DNA from: Salinimicrobium sp050750585
Lineage (GTDB): Bacteria > Bacteroidota > Bacteroidia > Flavobacteriales > Flavobacteriaceae
Direction: 5' to 3'
Assembly (NCBI RefSeq): GCF_050750585.1
Contig: NZ_JBOJLM010000005.1
Coordinates: 1-64,000, forward strand
Length of the DNA: 64,000 nucleotides
Part shown: one piece after another, positions 8,321 through 17,800 of the stretch
Numbering within the stretch: position 1 is the stretch's first letter
How the letters are laid out: each line of letters opens with the position of its first letter
Position numbers and translations under genes: made by a program
Notes under the pieces: generated by a model
What the model was told of the DNA's origin: nothing
Seen by the model: only the letters and a program-made list of their open reading frames with translations
The model's database searches: none

Positions 8321-10636
8321 ATGCAAGGTAATTATATTAATAGAAATTTAGCCGAATGGCCAACTTTACCGGCTAATATCACCGATTTAAGACTCGACAA
8401 TAATCATTTAAATGAGATACCTGATACCGTTCGAAATTTAACGAACCTTAAGCGAATAATCATATCCAACAACAATATCACTAAAATTTCTCCAGAACTT
8501 GCAAAGTTAGCACATTTTGAGGATTTGAGAATTCCACAAAATAAATTAAAAAAAGTCCCTCGAACCATATTTCACTTAGAAAGACTTAAAATATTAATTC
8601 TAAATCACAATGAGCTAACATCGCTCCCTTCAGAAGTTGAAAATCTCAAAAACATAAATCAATTACATCTCCAACAAAATCAAATAGAAAAATTACCACC
8701 AGAAATCGGAAAACTGAGTGAGCTTACTCATTTATATTTAAATAATAATCCTATTTCTTATCTGCCTCATTCATTAAAGAACTTAAGAAAGCTACAGTTA
8801 TTAGATATCCGTGGAACTCAATTGCCTCAACCCTCAGGATTTAATCCATCTCAGGTTCAAAAGACCTTGGACTATATTCTTGAAAATCAAGAAGAGCCAA
8901 TTCCGGAACTAAGTATAAAAAAGGCCGATATTTTTTTAAATTTTAGTTTACCTGAATTAGTCTCTAAATATGAAGAAGCATTTAAAAGTTTTAATGCAGA
9001 ATATGATGTAGAATTTAATGTTCTATTAGATGCTTCAGAAATAACTAACGAAGCAAGTTTTTTGTTAATCGTTGTAGGTTTTGATATTCACGAACTAGCC
9101 TCTGAAGTTTTCAAAATTATAGAAAAATGTAAGGAGAATAATATTCCCTATAAAATTTTACTTCAGAAAGATGTGTCTAGCGTAGGCGAAATAAATCTAG
9201 TAAAGGGAAATGAAGTGGAATCTTTAAGAGATAAATTGGTTAAAGATTTTAATGATCAATTGATCCAATTCAATTCAACAACCGATTTAAAGGATATGAT
9301 TTTTAATGTCCTTAGAGAACATCGACCGGAAATTATTCTCAAAAGATTGGAACTGAGCAATATTGGTCATTTTGAAAGCTCATCCATAAACTTCGACAAT
9401 TCTTTAACTTGTATTGTAGGAGAGAATGGCCAAGGGAAAAGCTCGATTTTGAGAGCTCTAGCATTAGCTATAACAGGAAGAGACGATAGCAAATATGCTG
9501 ATGAGAAAACACTGAGAAAGCTTTTAAGAATAGAAGAAATTAACGAAGATGGTGACGCCATATATTCCACAAGTGGACGAATAAAATTAGAGTACACCGT
9601 TGACGGGGAAAATTTTGAAAATATAATTGATTTAGAATCAGAAGATGAAGGTCGAATTATAAATATAAAATGTTCTGGGGATAAAGAAATAAATTCTGGG
9701 GAATTTAATTTAAAATCATTAATAATAGGCTTTCCTCAAGCAAGAGGCACCTACAATCATTCTGTTGTAATAAATAAGAAATCATATAGCCAACCTCATG
9801 TAGACGATTTGCTACCTCTAATAACATTTAAAGAAGATGATAGGTTGAACTCTTTTGTTGATTGGATTGCCAATTTGTATGGAGAAGCCATCAAAAAGGG
9901 CAAAATAGAAACAACAAGAGAAGGCAATATAATACAGTATGTATTCCAAGTAATATCAGATTTGACAGGAAGTCAGATAAAGTTTAAAACAGTTCAAAAA
10001 TTTTCACCTCCTGTTATTATTGTATCCTCTCCAGATGCTCCTAGAGGTATTCCTTTAGATTTTATCAGTCAAGGATTTAAAATTGTTATAGGTTGGATTG
10101 GATACTTCATCCAAAGAAGATTTGAGGCATTCCCTCTAAGCAAACCCAGATCAAACTATTTAGAAAAGGGAATTTTAATAATTGATGAGATTGATAATTC
10201 TATTCATCCTGTATGGCAAAAAAGGCTTTTAGATGTTCTAAGAGATAATTTTCCCAACACTCAAATTATCTGCACCACCCACTCACCATTAATGGTGGCT
10301 GGGCTCGACAGAAGCCAAATTATGGAAATTCATCAATCTGAAGATTTATTTTCTATTGAACCAAATGAGTTCGATACTTGGGCAGCCTCTTATAGAGATA
10401 TTTTAAAATATGTTTTTAATACGAGTGATTTTATTCCAAAAATTTCTAAGGAAGAAATTAAAAGAAAAATTGAACAAACAAATAGTCCTACAAAAAAAGA
10501 AAAATTAAAGGTTACGTTAGAAAGGTTATTAGAAAATGAAACTTTAATGGATGATGTCAGAAAATATGAAGAAGAATTAAGGATGAAAGAACAAGAGCTA
10601 AATATTCTTATCAAAGAGTATAGAAACAAAATATGA
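8321..10636 (+). CDS. LRR - alpha/beta domain - AAA ATPase (PtuA-like, candidate defence sensor)
   Basis: A 771-residue cytoplasmic protein with four parts. Residues about 15-180 are six or seven 23-residue leucine-rich repeats (for example LTSLPSEVENLKNINQLHLQ). Residues about 195-335 form an alpha/beta segment (ADIFLNFS, FLLIVVGFDIHE, IPYKILLQKD) that looks like a degenerate TIR/Rossmann-type fold. Residues about 340-700 are an SMC/OLD-like AAA ATPase with Walker A GENGQGKSS (367-375), Walker B ILIIDEID (D622, E623) and CTTHSP (H654). The last 65 residues are charged coiled coil. An HNH nuclease gene follows almost without gap, as PtuB follows PtuA in Septu systems. Base composition is about 30% GC in sampled lines, far below the neighbours, suggesting transfer. 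The defence role is inferred from organisation. Confidence 0.75.
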   Translation: MQGNYINRNLAEWPTLPANITDLRLDNNHLNEIPDTVRNLTNLKRIIISNNNITKISPELAKLAHFEDLRIPQNKLKKVPRTIFHLERLKILILNHNELTSLPSEVENLKNINQLHLQQNQIEKLPPEIGKLSELTHLYLNNNPISYLPHSLKNLRKLQLLDIRGTQLPQPSGFNPSQVQKTLDYILENQEEPIPELSIKKADIFLNFSLPELVSKYEEAFKSFNAEYDVEFNVLLDASEITNEASFLLIVVGFDIHELASEVFKIIEKCKENNIPYKILLQKDVSSVGEINLVKGNEVESLRDKLVKDFNDQLIQFNSTTDLKDMIFNVLREHRPEIILKRLELSNIGHFESSSINFDNSLTCIVGENGQGKSSILRALALAITGRDDSKYADEKTLRKLLRIEEINEDGDAIYSTSGRIKLEYTVDGENFENIIDLESEDEGRIINIKCSGDKEINSGEFNLKSLIIGFPQARGTYNHSVVINKKSYSQPHVDDLLPLITFKEDDRLNSFVDWIANLYGEAIKKGKIETTREGNIIQYVFQVISDLTGSQIKFKTVQKFSPPVIIVSSPDAPRGIPLDFISQGFKIVIGWIGYFIQRRFEAFPLSKPRSNYLEKGILIIDEIDNSIHPVWQKRLLDVLRDNFPNTQIICTTHSPLMVAGLDRSQIMEIHQSEDLFSIEPNEFDTWAASYRDILKYVFNTSDFIPKISKEEIKRKIEQTNSPTKKEKLKVTLERLLENETLMDDVRKYEEELRMKEQELNILIKEYRNKI

Positions 10637-10639
10637 TTG

Positions 10640-11437
10640 ATGCATTACATTAAAAGAGGTACTGCATCCAAGAAGATTAAAGATCTTCTGGAAAGCAGCA
10701 ATAAAAAGCATAAAGAGAATTGGAAACTCTATAATAAAGCCAAAAAAGATAACCAGAGATTGCCCACCAAGCCATCCTCAACTTGGAATAATGATATTAT
10801 AAGAAATGAATTAAAAATTTTATTTTTAAAGAATTGTGGATATTGTGGTATCCATACAGATAAAGGCCATGAAGCCGAAGTAGACCATTTTTTTCCTAAA
10901 TCGGAAGATTTAGAAGCTAATTTGATTTATAACTGGAATAACTTTATCTGGTCATGTCCTTCATGCAATAGAAAAAAAAGTAGTAACTATCCAATCATAA
11001 ATCCTTGTGATGAGGATGAGATGGATCAAATTTACTTTCATTCAGCAGACGGCAGGTATTTACCTTTCCACTCTTCTACAGAAGATCTTAAAACCAAATT
11101 TTCAAACACAGAAGAATATACATTTATTAATGGGAAAAATAGACCAGAAAGAAGGGAATACATTTATCGTGATGTACTAGAAAATCATTTAAGAAGAATC
11201 AATTTGATTTTTTCATTATTTGAGGTGGAGAAAGAAGTTAAGGGTAAAAATTCAAAAGAGGCTAAAGAAAAATTTACTTTGTTTCAAACTAGGAAGAATG
11301 ACTTTTTAAAGTTAATACGTTGTGGAGACTATTTGTATTTGATAAAATATATTATGGATGATTACATTAGTGAAAATCCGAATTTTCCTTTCAATTTTGA
11401 TCAAGCTATAGAAGATTCCCAATACCTAGAACAGTAA
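10640..11437 (+). CDS. HNH endonuclease, PtuB-like partner of the LRR-ATPase
   Basis: A 265-residue HNH nuclease. Counting from the ATG at 10640, a zinc-knuckle pair C66-x-x-C69 and C106-x-x-C109 frames the betabetaalpha-metal core with E-V-D82-H83-F-F-P-K and the NWNNFIWSC segment. The N-terminus (HYIKRGTASKKIKDLL) resembles TIGR02646/PtuB nucleases of Septu systems and some retrons. The first in-frame start is a TTG at 10637; the ATG three bases after the ATPase stop is preferred. The tight junction means the two are translated together and probably act as one complex, the ATPase controlling DNA or RNA cleavage. The low GC content matches the ATPase gene. Confidence 0.85.
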   Translation: MHYIKRGTASKKIKDLLESSNKKHKENWKLYNKAKKDNQRLPTKPSSTWNNDIIRNELKILFLKNCGYCGIHTDKGHEAEVDHFFPKSEDLEANLIYNWNNFIWSCPSCNRKKSSNYPIINPCDEDEMDQIYFHSADGRYLPFHSSTEDLKTKFSNTEEYTFINGKNRPERREYIYRDVLENHLRRINLIFSLFEVEKEVKGKNSKEAKEKFTLFQTRKNDFLKLIRCGDYLYLIKYIMDDYISENPNFPFNFDQAIEDSQYLEQ

Positions 11438-11655
11438 ATAAACTTTCTATCCATACATCACTTAACACGCAAGAGCCATCTTAAGAAAGAAAATCTTAAT
11501 GTTTTAATCAAAGAAGATGTCATCCGACAATGACATTTATCCACTCCATTATCCTACAATAACCCAACCGTTATCTCTAATGGTTTTAATGCAGATCTCC
11601 ATCCCCTCCCCAAAAACCCCATTTCTCAATCCCCTCTGTAACAAATGCACCACCC
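11438..11655. other. Intergenic region after the HNH gene
   Basis: No gene is supported. ATGTCAT (11517-11523) and ATGACAT (11530-11536) form a 7-bp-arm hairpin with a 6-nt loop, but there is no T-tract, so its role as terminator for the LRR-ATPase operon is uncertain. The arms equal the core of the dispersed CAAAAATGNCATTTTTG palindrome. Confidence 0.4.
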
Positions 11656-11669
11656 GTAACAAAAGTTAC
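11656..11669. promoter_or_regulatory. GTAAC-N4-GTTAC inverted repeat, copy 1
   Basis: GTAAC-AAAA-GTTAC, a perfect 5-bp-arm repeat. The same arms with the same 4-bp spacer occur at 11974-11987, directly before the tolC promoter, so this could be a second binding site for the same regulator. The surrounding 11670-11970 contains no gene that I can support. Confidence 0.4.
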
Positions 11670-11973
11670 TGCTAACGGGCAGTCCTGAGAACAACACGCG
11701 CAGATATATGTTTTGCACTTATCCAGGCGTCTTCCACCCCGGGAAAGATTTCCAACTCTCGTAGCTTTCCGCAACTTACCCCCATCCTCTAATGAACCGG
11801 ATGCACTCCCGGCATCCTGACATTTGTCATTCTTTTTATCTGGAAAAGGCAAGACCTTTAAGTAAGAACTTTAAAAGGAGGCCTATGGAATACCCTCCCG
11901 TTTACAATCCAACACTTCCCCCCTTGATCTTCCTCTCTGAATGAAATTGTCTTCCAGAGAGTTTTAACAGTTG

Positions 11974-12017
11974 GTAACAATGGTTACTGACCAGCCCTTA
12001 TTCTGAGAGTACTTTTG
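11974..12017 (+). promoter_or_regulatory. Operator-like inverted repeat and -7 element of the efflux genes
   Basis: GTAAC-AATG-GTTAC (11974-11987) lies 22 bases before TACTTTTG (12010-12017), a perfect match to the Bacteroidota -7 consensus TAnnTTTG. The repeat therefore covers the expected -33 region, where a repressor would block transcription. The ATG of the tolC-like gene is at 12036, giving a very short leader. TetR-type repressors often control such efflux sets, but none is encoded nearby. Confidence 0.55.
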
Positions 12018-12035
12018 TGCCATAAAATTTAAGAA

Positions 12036-13352
12036 ATGAAGAAACAGCAACTTATTTTTCTAATTCCGGTTATGTTTTTTTCCTGGATGCTTTCCGCTCA
12101 GGAATCCATGTCCATCGGAAAGGAAGAAGTCCTGGAACGGGTGCAGGAGAATAACAGTCAGCTAAAGATCTCCCAACAGGAGTTCCTGGCGGCCCGTGCC
12201 CAGTACCGGCAGACCAATGCGGTCTTTTTACCCAACATAAGTGTCTCCCATACCGGGATGACTACCAATAATCCCCTTATGGCCTTTGGTTCCAAACTGA
12301 ACCAGGAGATCGTCACCCAGGCCGATTTCGATCCGGCGCGGCTCAACGATCCCGACCGAATTGACAATTTCGCAACTAAAGTGGAAGTTCAGCAACCGCT
12401 GGTGAACCTGGACGGCTTCTGGGAGCGCGGCGCTGCAAAGAACAAGATGCAGGCGACCGAGTTGCAGGGCGTACGCACCGGGGACCACATGAAACTCGAA
12501 ACCGAGAAGGCCTATATGCAGTTACAGCTCGCCCATAAAGCGGTGACCGTACTGGAGCAGGCACTGGAAACAGCACAGGCAAACCTGAGACTGGCCGAAA
12601 ATAATTTTAAGCAGGGGTACCTGCAGCGATCTGATGTGCTGGCGGTGGAAGTCCGCGTGACCGAAGTGAACAACCAGCTACAGTACGCCAGGAGCAACGT
12701 GGAGAACGCGAGCGATTACCTCATGTTCCTTATGGGCGATTCCATTGACGTGGTGCTGCTGCCTGCAGATTCTTTGAGCGTGCAGATGAACGTAATGACC
12801 TCTCCTGCCCTTCCCGGCGACCGTGCCGACATTAAAGCTATGGAGCTGGCTACCGATGCACGTAAGAAAATGTATACGGCCTCAAAAATGTCATTTTTGC
12901 CACGCCTTAATGCGTTTGGAAGCTATGAGCTATATGACGATGAGATCTTCCAGGGAGACGCCAACGGCTATATGGCCGGAGTCGCCTTAACCTGGGATAT
13001 TTTTGACGGCAGCAAGCGAATCGGAAAAGCCCAGCAGTCTAAAGCCGAATTCAAACAGGCAGAATTGGAACTCGAACAACACGTACAACAGAGTCAGCTG
13101 GAACTTAACCGCGCCACCCGTGCCTTACAGGATGCAGAGAATAAACTGCACCTCACCCAACTGGCCCTGGAACAATCCAAAGAAGCCCTGCGAATAAGAA
13201 ACAATCGTTATGAGCAAGGTCTCGAAAAAACAACAGACCTCCTGGGAGCCGAAACACAGTTTTCAGAAAAACAACTGGAGTATTACCAGACGGTGTATGA
13301 ATATAACTACGCAGTAGCGTATCTGGAATTCCTGACGGAGAGTATTGAGTAG
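12036..13352 (+). CDS. TolC-family outer-membrane efflux protein
   Basis: Outer-membrane exit duct of a tripartite efflux pump, 438 residues. The signal peptide (about residues 5-20, cleavage after WMLSAQ) is followed by two helical-hairpin repeats with TolC-type heptads, such as LRLAENNFKQGYLQRSDVLAVE and the second-half equivalent LRIRNNRYEQGLEKTTDLLGAE. It opens the set with the adaptor (13679) and RND permease (14865), but a 326-bp repeat-filled gap separates it from the adaptor. GC is near 50% here, well above the preceding operon. One exact CAAAAATGNCATTTTTG palindrome lies inside the gene at 12883-12899. Confidence 0.92.
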   Translation: MKKQQLIFLIPVMFFSWMLSAQESMSIGKEEVLERVQENNSQLKISQQEFLAARAQYRQTNAVFLPNISVSHTGMTTNNPLMAFGSKLNQEIVTQADFDPARLNDPDRIDNFATKVEVQQPLVNLDGFWERGAAKNKMQATELQGVRTGDHMKLETEKAYMQLQLAHKAVTVLEQALETAQANLRLAENNFKQGYLQRSDVLAVEVRVTEVNNQLQYARSNVENASDYLMFLMGDSIDVVLLPADSLSVQMNVMTSPALPGDRADIKAMELATDARKKMYTASKMSFLPRLNAFGSYELYDDEIFQGDANGYMAGVALTWDIFDGSKRIGKAQQSKAEFKQAELELEQHVQQSQLELNRATRALQDAENKLHLTQLALEQSKEALRIRNNRYEQGLEKTTDLLGAETQFSEKQLEYYQTVYEYNYAVAYLEFLTESIE

Positions 13353-13678
13353 TTAGTAGTGAGTATTGAGAAGCGGCCTTTCCGCTTTACCCCTCCCGAT
13401 AGCTATCGGGACTAAAGGGAGGCGGAAAGTATTGAAAACAAATGTCACTCTGAGCCCGACCGCGACAGCGGGAGAAAGGTCGAAGCGCTACTGAAAACGA
13501 AATAAAATTTATAACACGAATGCCCTTCTCCCCCTTTAGGGGGCGGGGGGAAAAAGGGAGTCGGGAGTACAAAGACCTCTCGACTCCGCTCGAGGTGACA
13601 GCGAAAGAGAATCTTGAATCCTGAATTTTGAATTGAACAGACTTTGAACATTAAACTTTAAACCTTGAACCAAAAGAG
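13353..13678. repeat. Dispersed repeats between tolC-like and adaptor genes
   Basis: Contains a perfect 18-bp palindrome TCCCGATAGCTATCGGGA (13393-13410), the 19-mer CTAAAGGGAGGCGGAAAGT (13411-13429, repeated at 18184-18202), and AATGTCACTCTGAGC...GGTCGAAGCG and CTCGACTCCGCTCGAGGTGA strings typical of flavobacterial intergenic repeats. No gene is visible. The last 60 bases (GAACATTAAACTTTAAACC) may hold a promoter for the adaptor gene. Confidence 0.65.
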
Positions 13679-14761
13679 ATGAAAAAAACGATATACATAA
13701 TAGCACTTGCTTCCCTGGGATTATTCGCGACGAGCTGTGGGAGCGACGATAAAAAGCAGGCGGTGAATGAAGGTCCCGTTGTTCCTGTGCAGGTAGAAAC
13801 ACCATCGGGGACGGGGGATCGTTTTCTCACTGCCAGCGGAAAGATCGAAGCGGTGAACAGCGCCACCCTTAGTACCCGTATGATGGGCTTTGTCGATGAC
13901 ATCCACGTGAACGTGGGAGACCGGGTGAATAAAGGTCAGCTGCTGGTTTCCATCAATAACAGCGACCTGCAGGCCAAACGTGCCCAGGTAAACGCCGGCA
14001 TCACCGAAGCTGAGGCCGCTTACCGAAATGCTGAAAAAGATTTCGAAAGATTTAAAGCACTTTTCGAAGAGCAGTCGGCTTCCCAGAAAGAGATGGACGA
14101 CCAGACTGCCCGTTTTGAAATGGCCCAGGCAAGACTTGAAGCTGCAAAGCAGATGAGGAACGAGGTGAACTCCCAATTCGCTTACGTGAACATACGCGCT
14201 CCTTTTAGCGGAGTGATCACTAACAAATTTGCCGAGGAAGGCACCATGGCCAATCCTGGTCAGCCGCTTTTAGCAATTGAGGCGCCGGGGAATTTTGAAG
14301 TAACTGCAAGAGTTGCGGAGTCCAATATCTCGAGGATAGAAACAGGAACTAAAGTGGACGTCATTGTGAAGTCTGTTGAGCAGACTGTTCCGGGTACCGT
14401 GGCAGAAGTAAGTACTTCAGCCAGCAATACCGGCGGACAATATTTGGTGAAAGTGGCTCTTGAAGACACCGAAGCCGATTTAAAATCGGGCATGTATGCT
14501 ACCGTTCGTTTTCCTGTCGAGAAGCAGGAAAATACTTCTGAAGCGGTAATGATCCCCACAGAGGCTATCATTACCCGCGGAGACCTGAAAGGAGTTTATA
14601 CCGTGAGTCAGCAAAATACCGCCATGCTAAGATGGCTGAGACTGGGAAGGACTTATGGAGACCGGGTAGAAGTTCTTAGCGGACTTAACCCTGACGAGGC
14701 CTATATAGTTTCGGCAGACGGAAAATTGTTCAACGGAGCGAAAGTTAGTGTAAAGGAGTAA
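13679..14761 (+). CDS. Efflux RND periplasmic adaptor (membrane fusion protein), lipoprotein
   Basis: A 360-residue HlyD/AcrA-type adaptor linking the RND permease to the TolC duct. The N-terminus is a lipoprotein signal with lipobox ATSC (Cys about 20). It is followed by the biotinyl-lipoyl-like half (MGFVDDIHVNVGDRVNKGQL), a coiled-coil hairpin (about 95-150), the second lipoyl half (VNIRAPFSGVITNKFAEEGT), the beta-barrel (NFEVTARVAESN) and the membrane-proximal domain ending GLNPDEAYIVSADGKL. The size and domain order fit the family. A repeat-bearing spacer of 103 bp separates it from the permease. Confidence 0.92.
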   Translation: MKKTIYIIALASLGLFATSCGSDDKKQAVNEGPVVPVQVETPSGTGDRFLTASGKIEAVNSATLSTRMMGFVDDIHVNVGDRVNKGQLLVSINNSDLQAKRAQVNAGITEAEAAYRNAEKDFERFKALFEEQSASQKEMDDQTARFEMAQARLEAAKQMRNEVNSQFAYVNIRAPFSGVITNKFAEEGTMANPGQPLLAIEAPGNFEVTARVAESNISRIETGTKVDVIVKSVEQTVPGTVAEVSTSASNTGGQYLVKVALEDTEADLKSGMYATVRFPVEKQENTSEAVMIPTEAIITRGDLKGVYTVSQQNTAMLRWLRLGRTYGDRVEVLSGLNPDEAYIVSADGKLFNGAKVSVKE

Positions 14762-14864
14762 AACCCGCGTGAGGCCTGCCTGCCGGCAGGCAGGGATAGA
14801 GGCAGCTACCGTGTAGCGCCGAAAGCCCGACCCGTAGGGTCACGCCCAAAGAACCATAAAAAAT
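14762..14864. repeat. Dispersed repeat between adaptor and permease, with 20-bp palindrome
   Basis: Includes the perfect palindrome CCTGCCTGCCGGCAGGCAGG (14775-14794), followed by GATAGAGGCAGC and GCCCGACCCGTAGGGTCACG. These read as one dispersed element of a kind common between flavobacterial genes, with the 20-mer set into it between GTGAGG and GATAGAGG. Confidence 0.65.
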
Positions 14865-17800
14865 ATGAAAGAAGGATTAGCAGGCAAGATTGCCAAAGGC
14901 TTTATAAATTCGAAATTGACGGTGTTGCTCATGATCGTATTCATGATCGTGGGTGTGTACGCGTCGTTTTTAATTCCCCGCGAGGAAGAGCCGCAGATCG
15001 ATGTGCCCATGGCCGACATTTTTGTAGGCTACCCGGGTGCCAGCCCCACCGAGGTGGAACAGCGCATTATCAAACCCCTGGAAAAGATGGTTTCCAACAT
15101 TCCGGGCGTGGAGTACGTCTACTCTACCTCCATGGAGGAACAGGGGATGTTGATCGTTCAGTTCTACGTGGGCGAGGATATTGAACGCTCCTATGTGAAG
15201 CTCTACAACGAGCTCATGAAGAACATGGACCAGTTCCCGCCAAATGTGACTCAGCCGCTGGTGAAAACCCGGGCTATTGACGACGTTCCGGTGCTGGGGC
15301 TCACCCTGTGGAGCGAAAATTATGATGATTACCAGCTGCGGCAAATGGCCAACGAGCTGCGCCACGAGATCGAAAAGGTGGAAGATGTTTCTATCGTGAA
15401 CACCATTGGGGGCCGTGACAGGCAACTGCGCGTGGTGCTCGACAAGGACAGGATGGCTGCCAGCGGAGTGGATCTGCTTGGTGTTTCTGAAAAGATCAAA
15501 GCTTCGAATCAGCAGCTTTCCTCCGGAAGTTTTGACCGCAACGACAGTGAAGTTCTGGTTAGCTCCGGAAGCTTTTTGGAATCCCCTCAGGATGTGGAGA
15601 ATCTCATCGTGGGAGTGAATAACGGGCAACCGGTGTACCTGAAGCAAATTGCTACTGTTCAGGACGGACCTGAGATTTCTAAATCTTACGTGAATTTTGG
15701 ATTCGGGCAGGCAATAGATGCTTCGGAAAATTATCCGGGAGAATATCCTGCGGTAACCTTATCTGTAGCAAAACGCAAGGGAGCCGACGCGATGAAGATC
15801 GCCGATGTGATCCTTGAAAAAGTGGAACACCTGCAAACGAATCTTATTCCGGTAGATGTGCATGTGGAAGTGACCCGTAACTACGGGGAAACTGCTTCGC
15901 ATAAAGTAGGCGAATTATTGTTACACCTTATTGGTGCGATCATAGCAGTAACGCTTGTTGTGATGCTGGCAATGGGCTGGCGTGGTGGACTGGTAGTATT
16001 TCTTTCGGTACCTATCACCTTTGCCCTTACCCTGCTGAGTTATTATATGCTGGATTACACCCTGAACAGGATCACCTTGTTCGCACTGGTTTTCGTAACA
16101 GGTATCGTGGTGGATGACTCGATCATTATTGCCGAGAACATGCACCGGCACTTTAAGATGAAACGCCTGCCGTTCAAACAGGCTGCACTATATGCCATCA
16201 ACGAGGTAGGAAACCCAACTATCCTTGCAACTTTTACGGTAATTGCATCGGTACTGCCAATGGCATTTGTTAGCGGATTGATGGGACCTTATATGAGCCC
16301 GATGCCAATTGGGGCTTCTATCGCAATGATCCTGTCCCTGTTCGTGGCACTGACAATTACTCCGTACCTCGGGTTCATTTTTCTACGTGAAAAGGAGAAG
16401 AAAGGAAAACCGGTAAAAGAGGCTCAGAACATCGAAGATTCGATGATCTATCGCATCTATAAGCGCTTTGAAGAGCCGCTTATCGATAATAAAAAGATAC
16501 GTTGGTCCTTCCTCGGAATTACGGCGCTCCTTCTGCTTGGATCTGTAGCCTTGTTCTTTACTGAAGATGTAGCCGTAAAAATGCTGCCTTTTGACAACAA
16601 GAATGAATTCCAGGTGGTGATCGATATGCCCGAAGGAACAACTTTAGAGCGAACAGCGGTGGTGACCAAGGAGGTGGGACAGTACCTGAGCGGAAGCGAA
16701 CAGGTGGTGAATTATCAGACCTACATTGGTACCTCTGCCCCTATCACCTTCAACGGACTCGTGCGTCACTACGACCTGCGCGGGGCGAGCAACACCGCCG
16801 ATATTCAGGTGAACCTGCTGCCAAAAGGCGAGAGAAGCCTGCAGAGTCACGACATCGCTAAACTGCTGCGCCCCGATATTCAGGAGATAGGAGATAAATA
16901 CGGAGCCAACATCAAGCTGGTGGAAGTCCCACCGGGACCACCCGTATTATCTACCATAGTCGCTGAAGTCTACGGACCCGATTACGAAACACAGATCGCA
17001 CTTGCTGACAGTATCCAGACCATACTTCACAACACCGAAGATGTGGTGGATATTGACTGGATGGTAGAAGCGGATCAGCAAGAGTTTGAGTTTGAGATCG
17101 ATAAGGAGAAGGCGATGCTTTACGGGATCGCACCTCAGCAGATCGTATACACATTAAATTCTGCTTTGGGAGAAAGAGCCATCACACAGCTGTATGACGA
17201 GGAAGTTACCCAGCGGGTAGGAATTGTCCTGGCGCTTGATGAGGAGGAAAAATCCTCTGTTCAGGATATCATGAATATCCAGATCGCTTCCCAAAATGGG
17301 CAAATGATTCCAATAGCCGATCTGGTAGAGCCTAAAGAAGTATTGAGGGACAAAAGCATTTACCGCAAAAATCAAAAACGCGTGGTATATGTGCTGGCCG
17401 ATATGGCAGGAGAACTGGAGAGTCCGGTGTACGCTATCCTCGGAATGGAAGAAAAACTGAAGGAGATAGAACTGCCTGCAGGATATGAGATCAGTGACCT
17501 TTATATGGGTCAGCCGCAGTATGAAGATGACTATACCGTAAAATGGGATGGAGAATGGCAAATCACCCTGGAGGTTTTCCGGGATCTGGGAATTGCATTT
17601 CTGGGAGTTATCGTGATCATTTACATCCTCATCGTAGGCTGGTTCCAGAACTTTAGAGCACCAATTGTGATGATGGTCGCCATTCCGTTGTCGCTGATAG
17701 GAATTGTACTTGGTCACTGGATCATGGGCGCCTTCTTTACCGCTACCTCCTTTATCGGAATGATCGCGCTGGCCGGGATCATGGTACGGAACTCGGTGCT

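Noticed and set aside
11586..11852. 88-codon minus-strand open frame with several cysteines before the efflux genes
   Set aside because: Low-complexity Gly/Lys content and no family resemblance; it also overlaps the operator-like repeat. Not supported as a gene.
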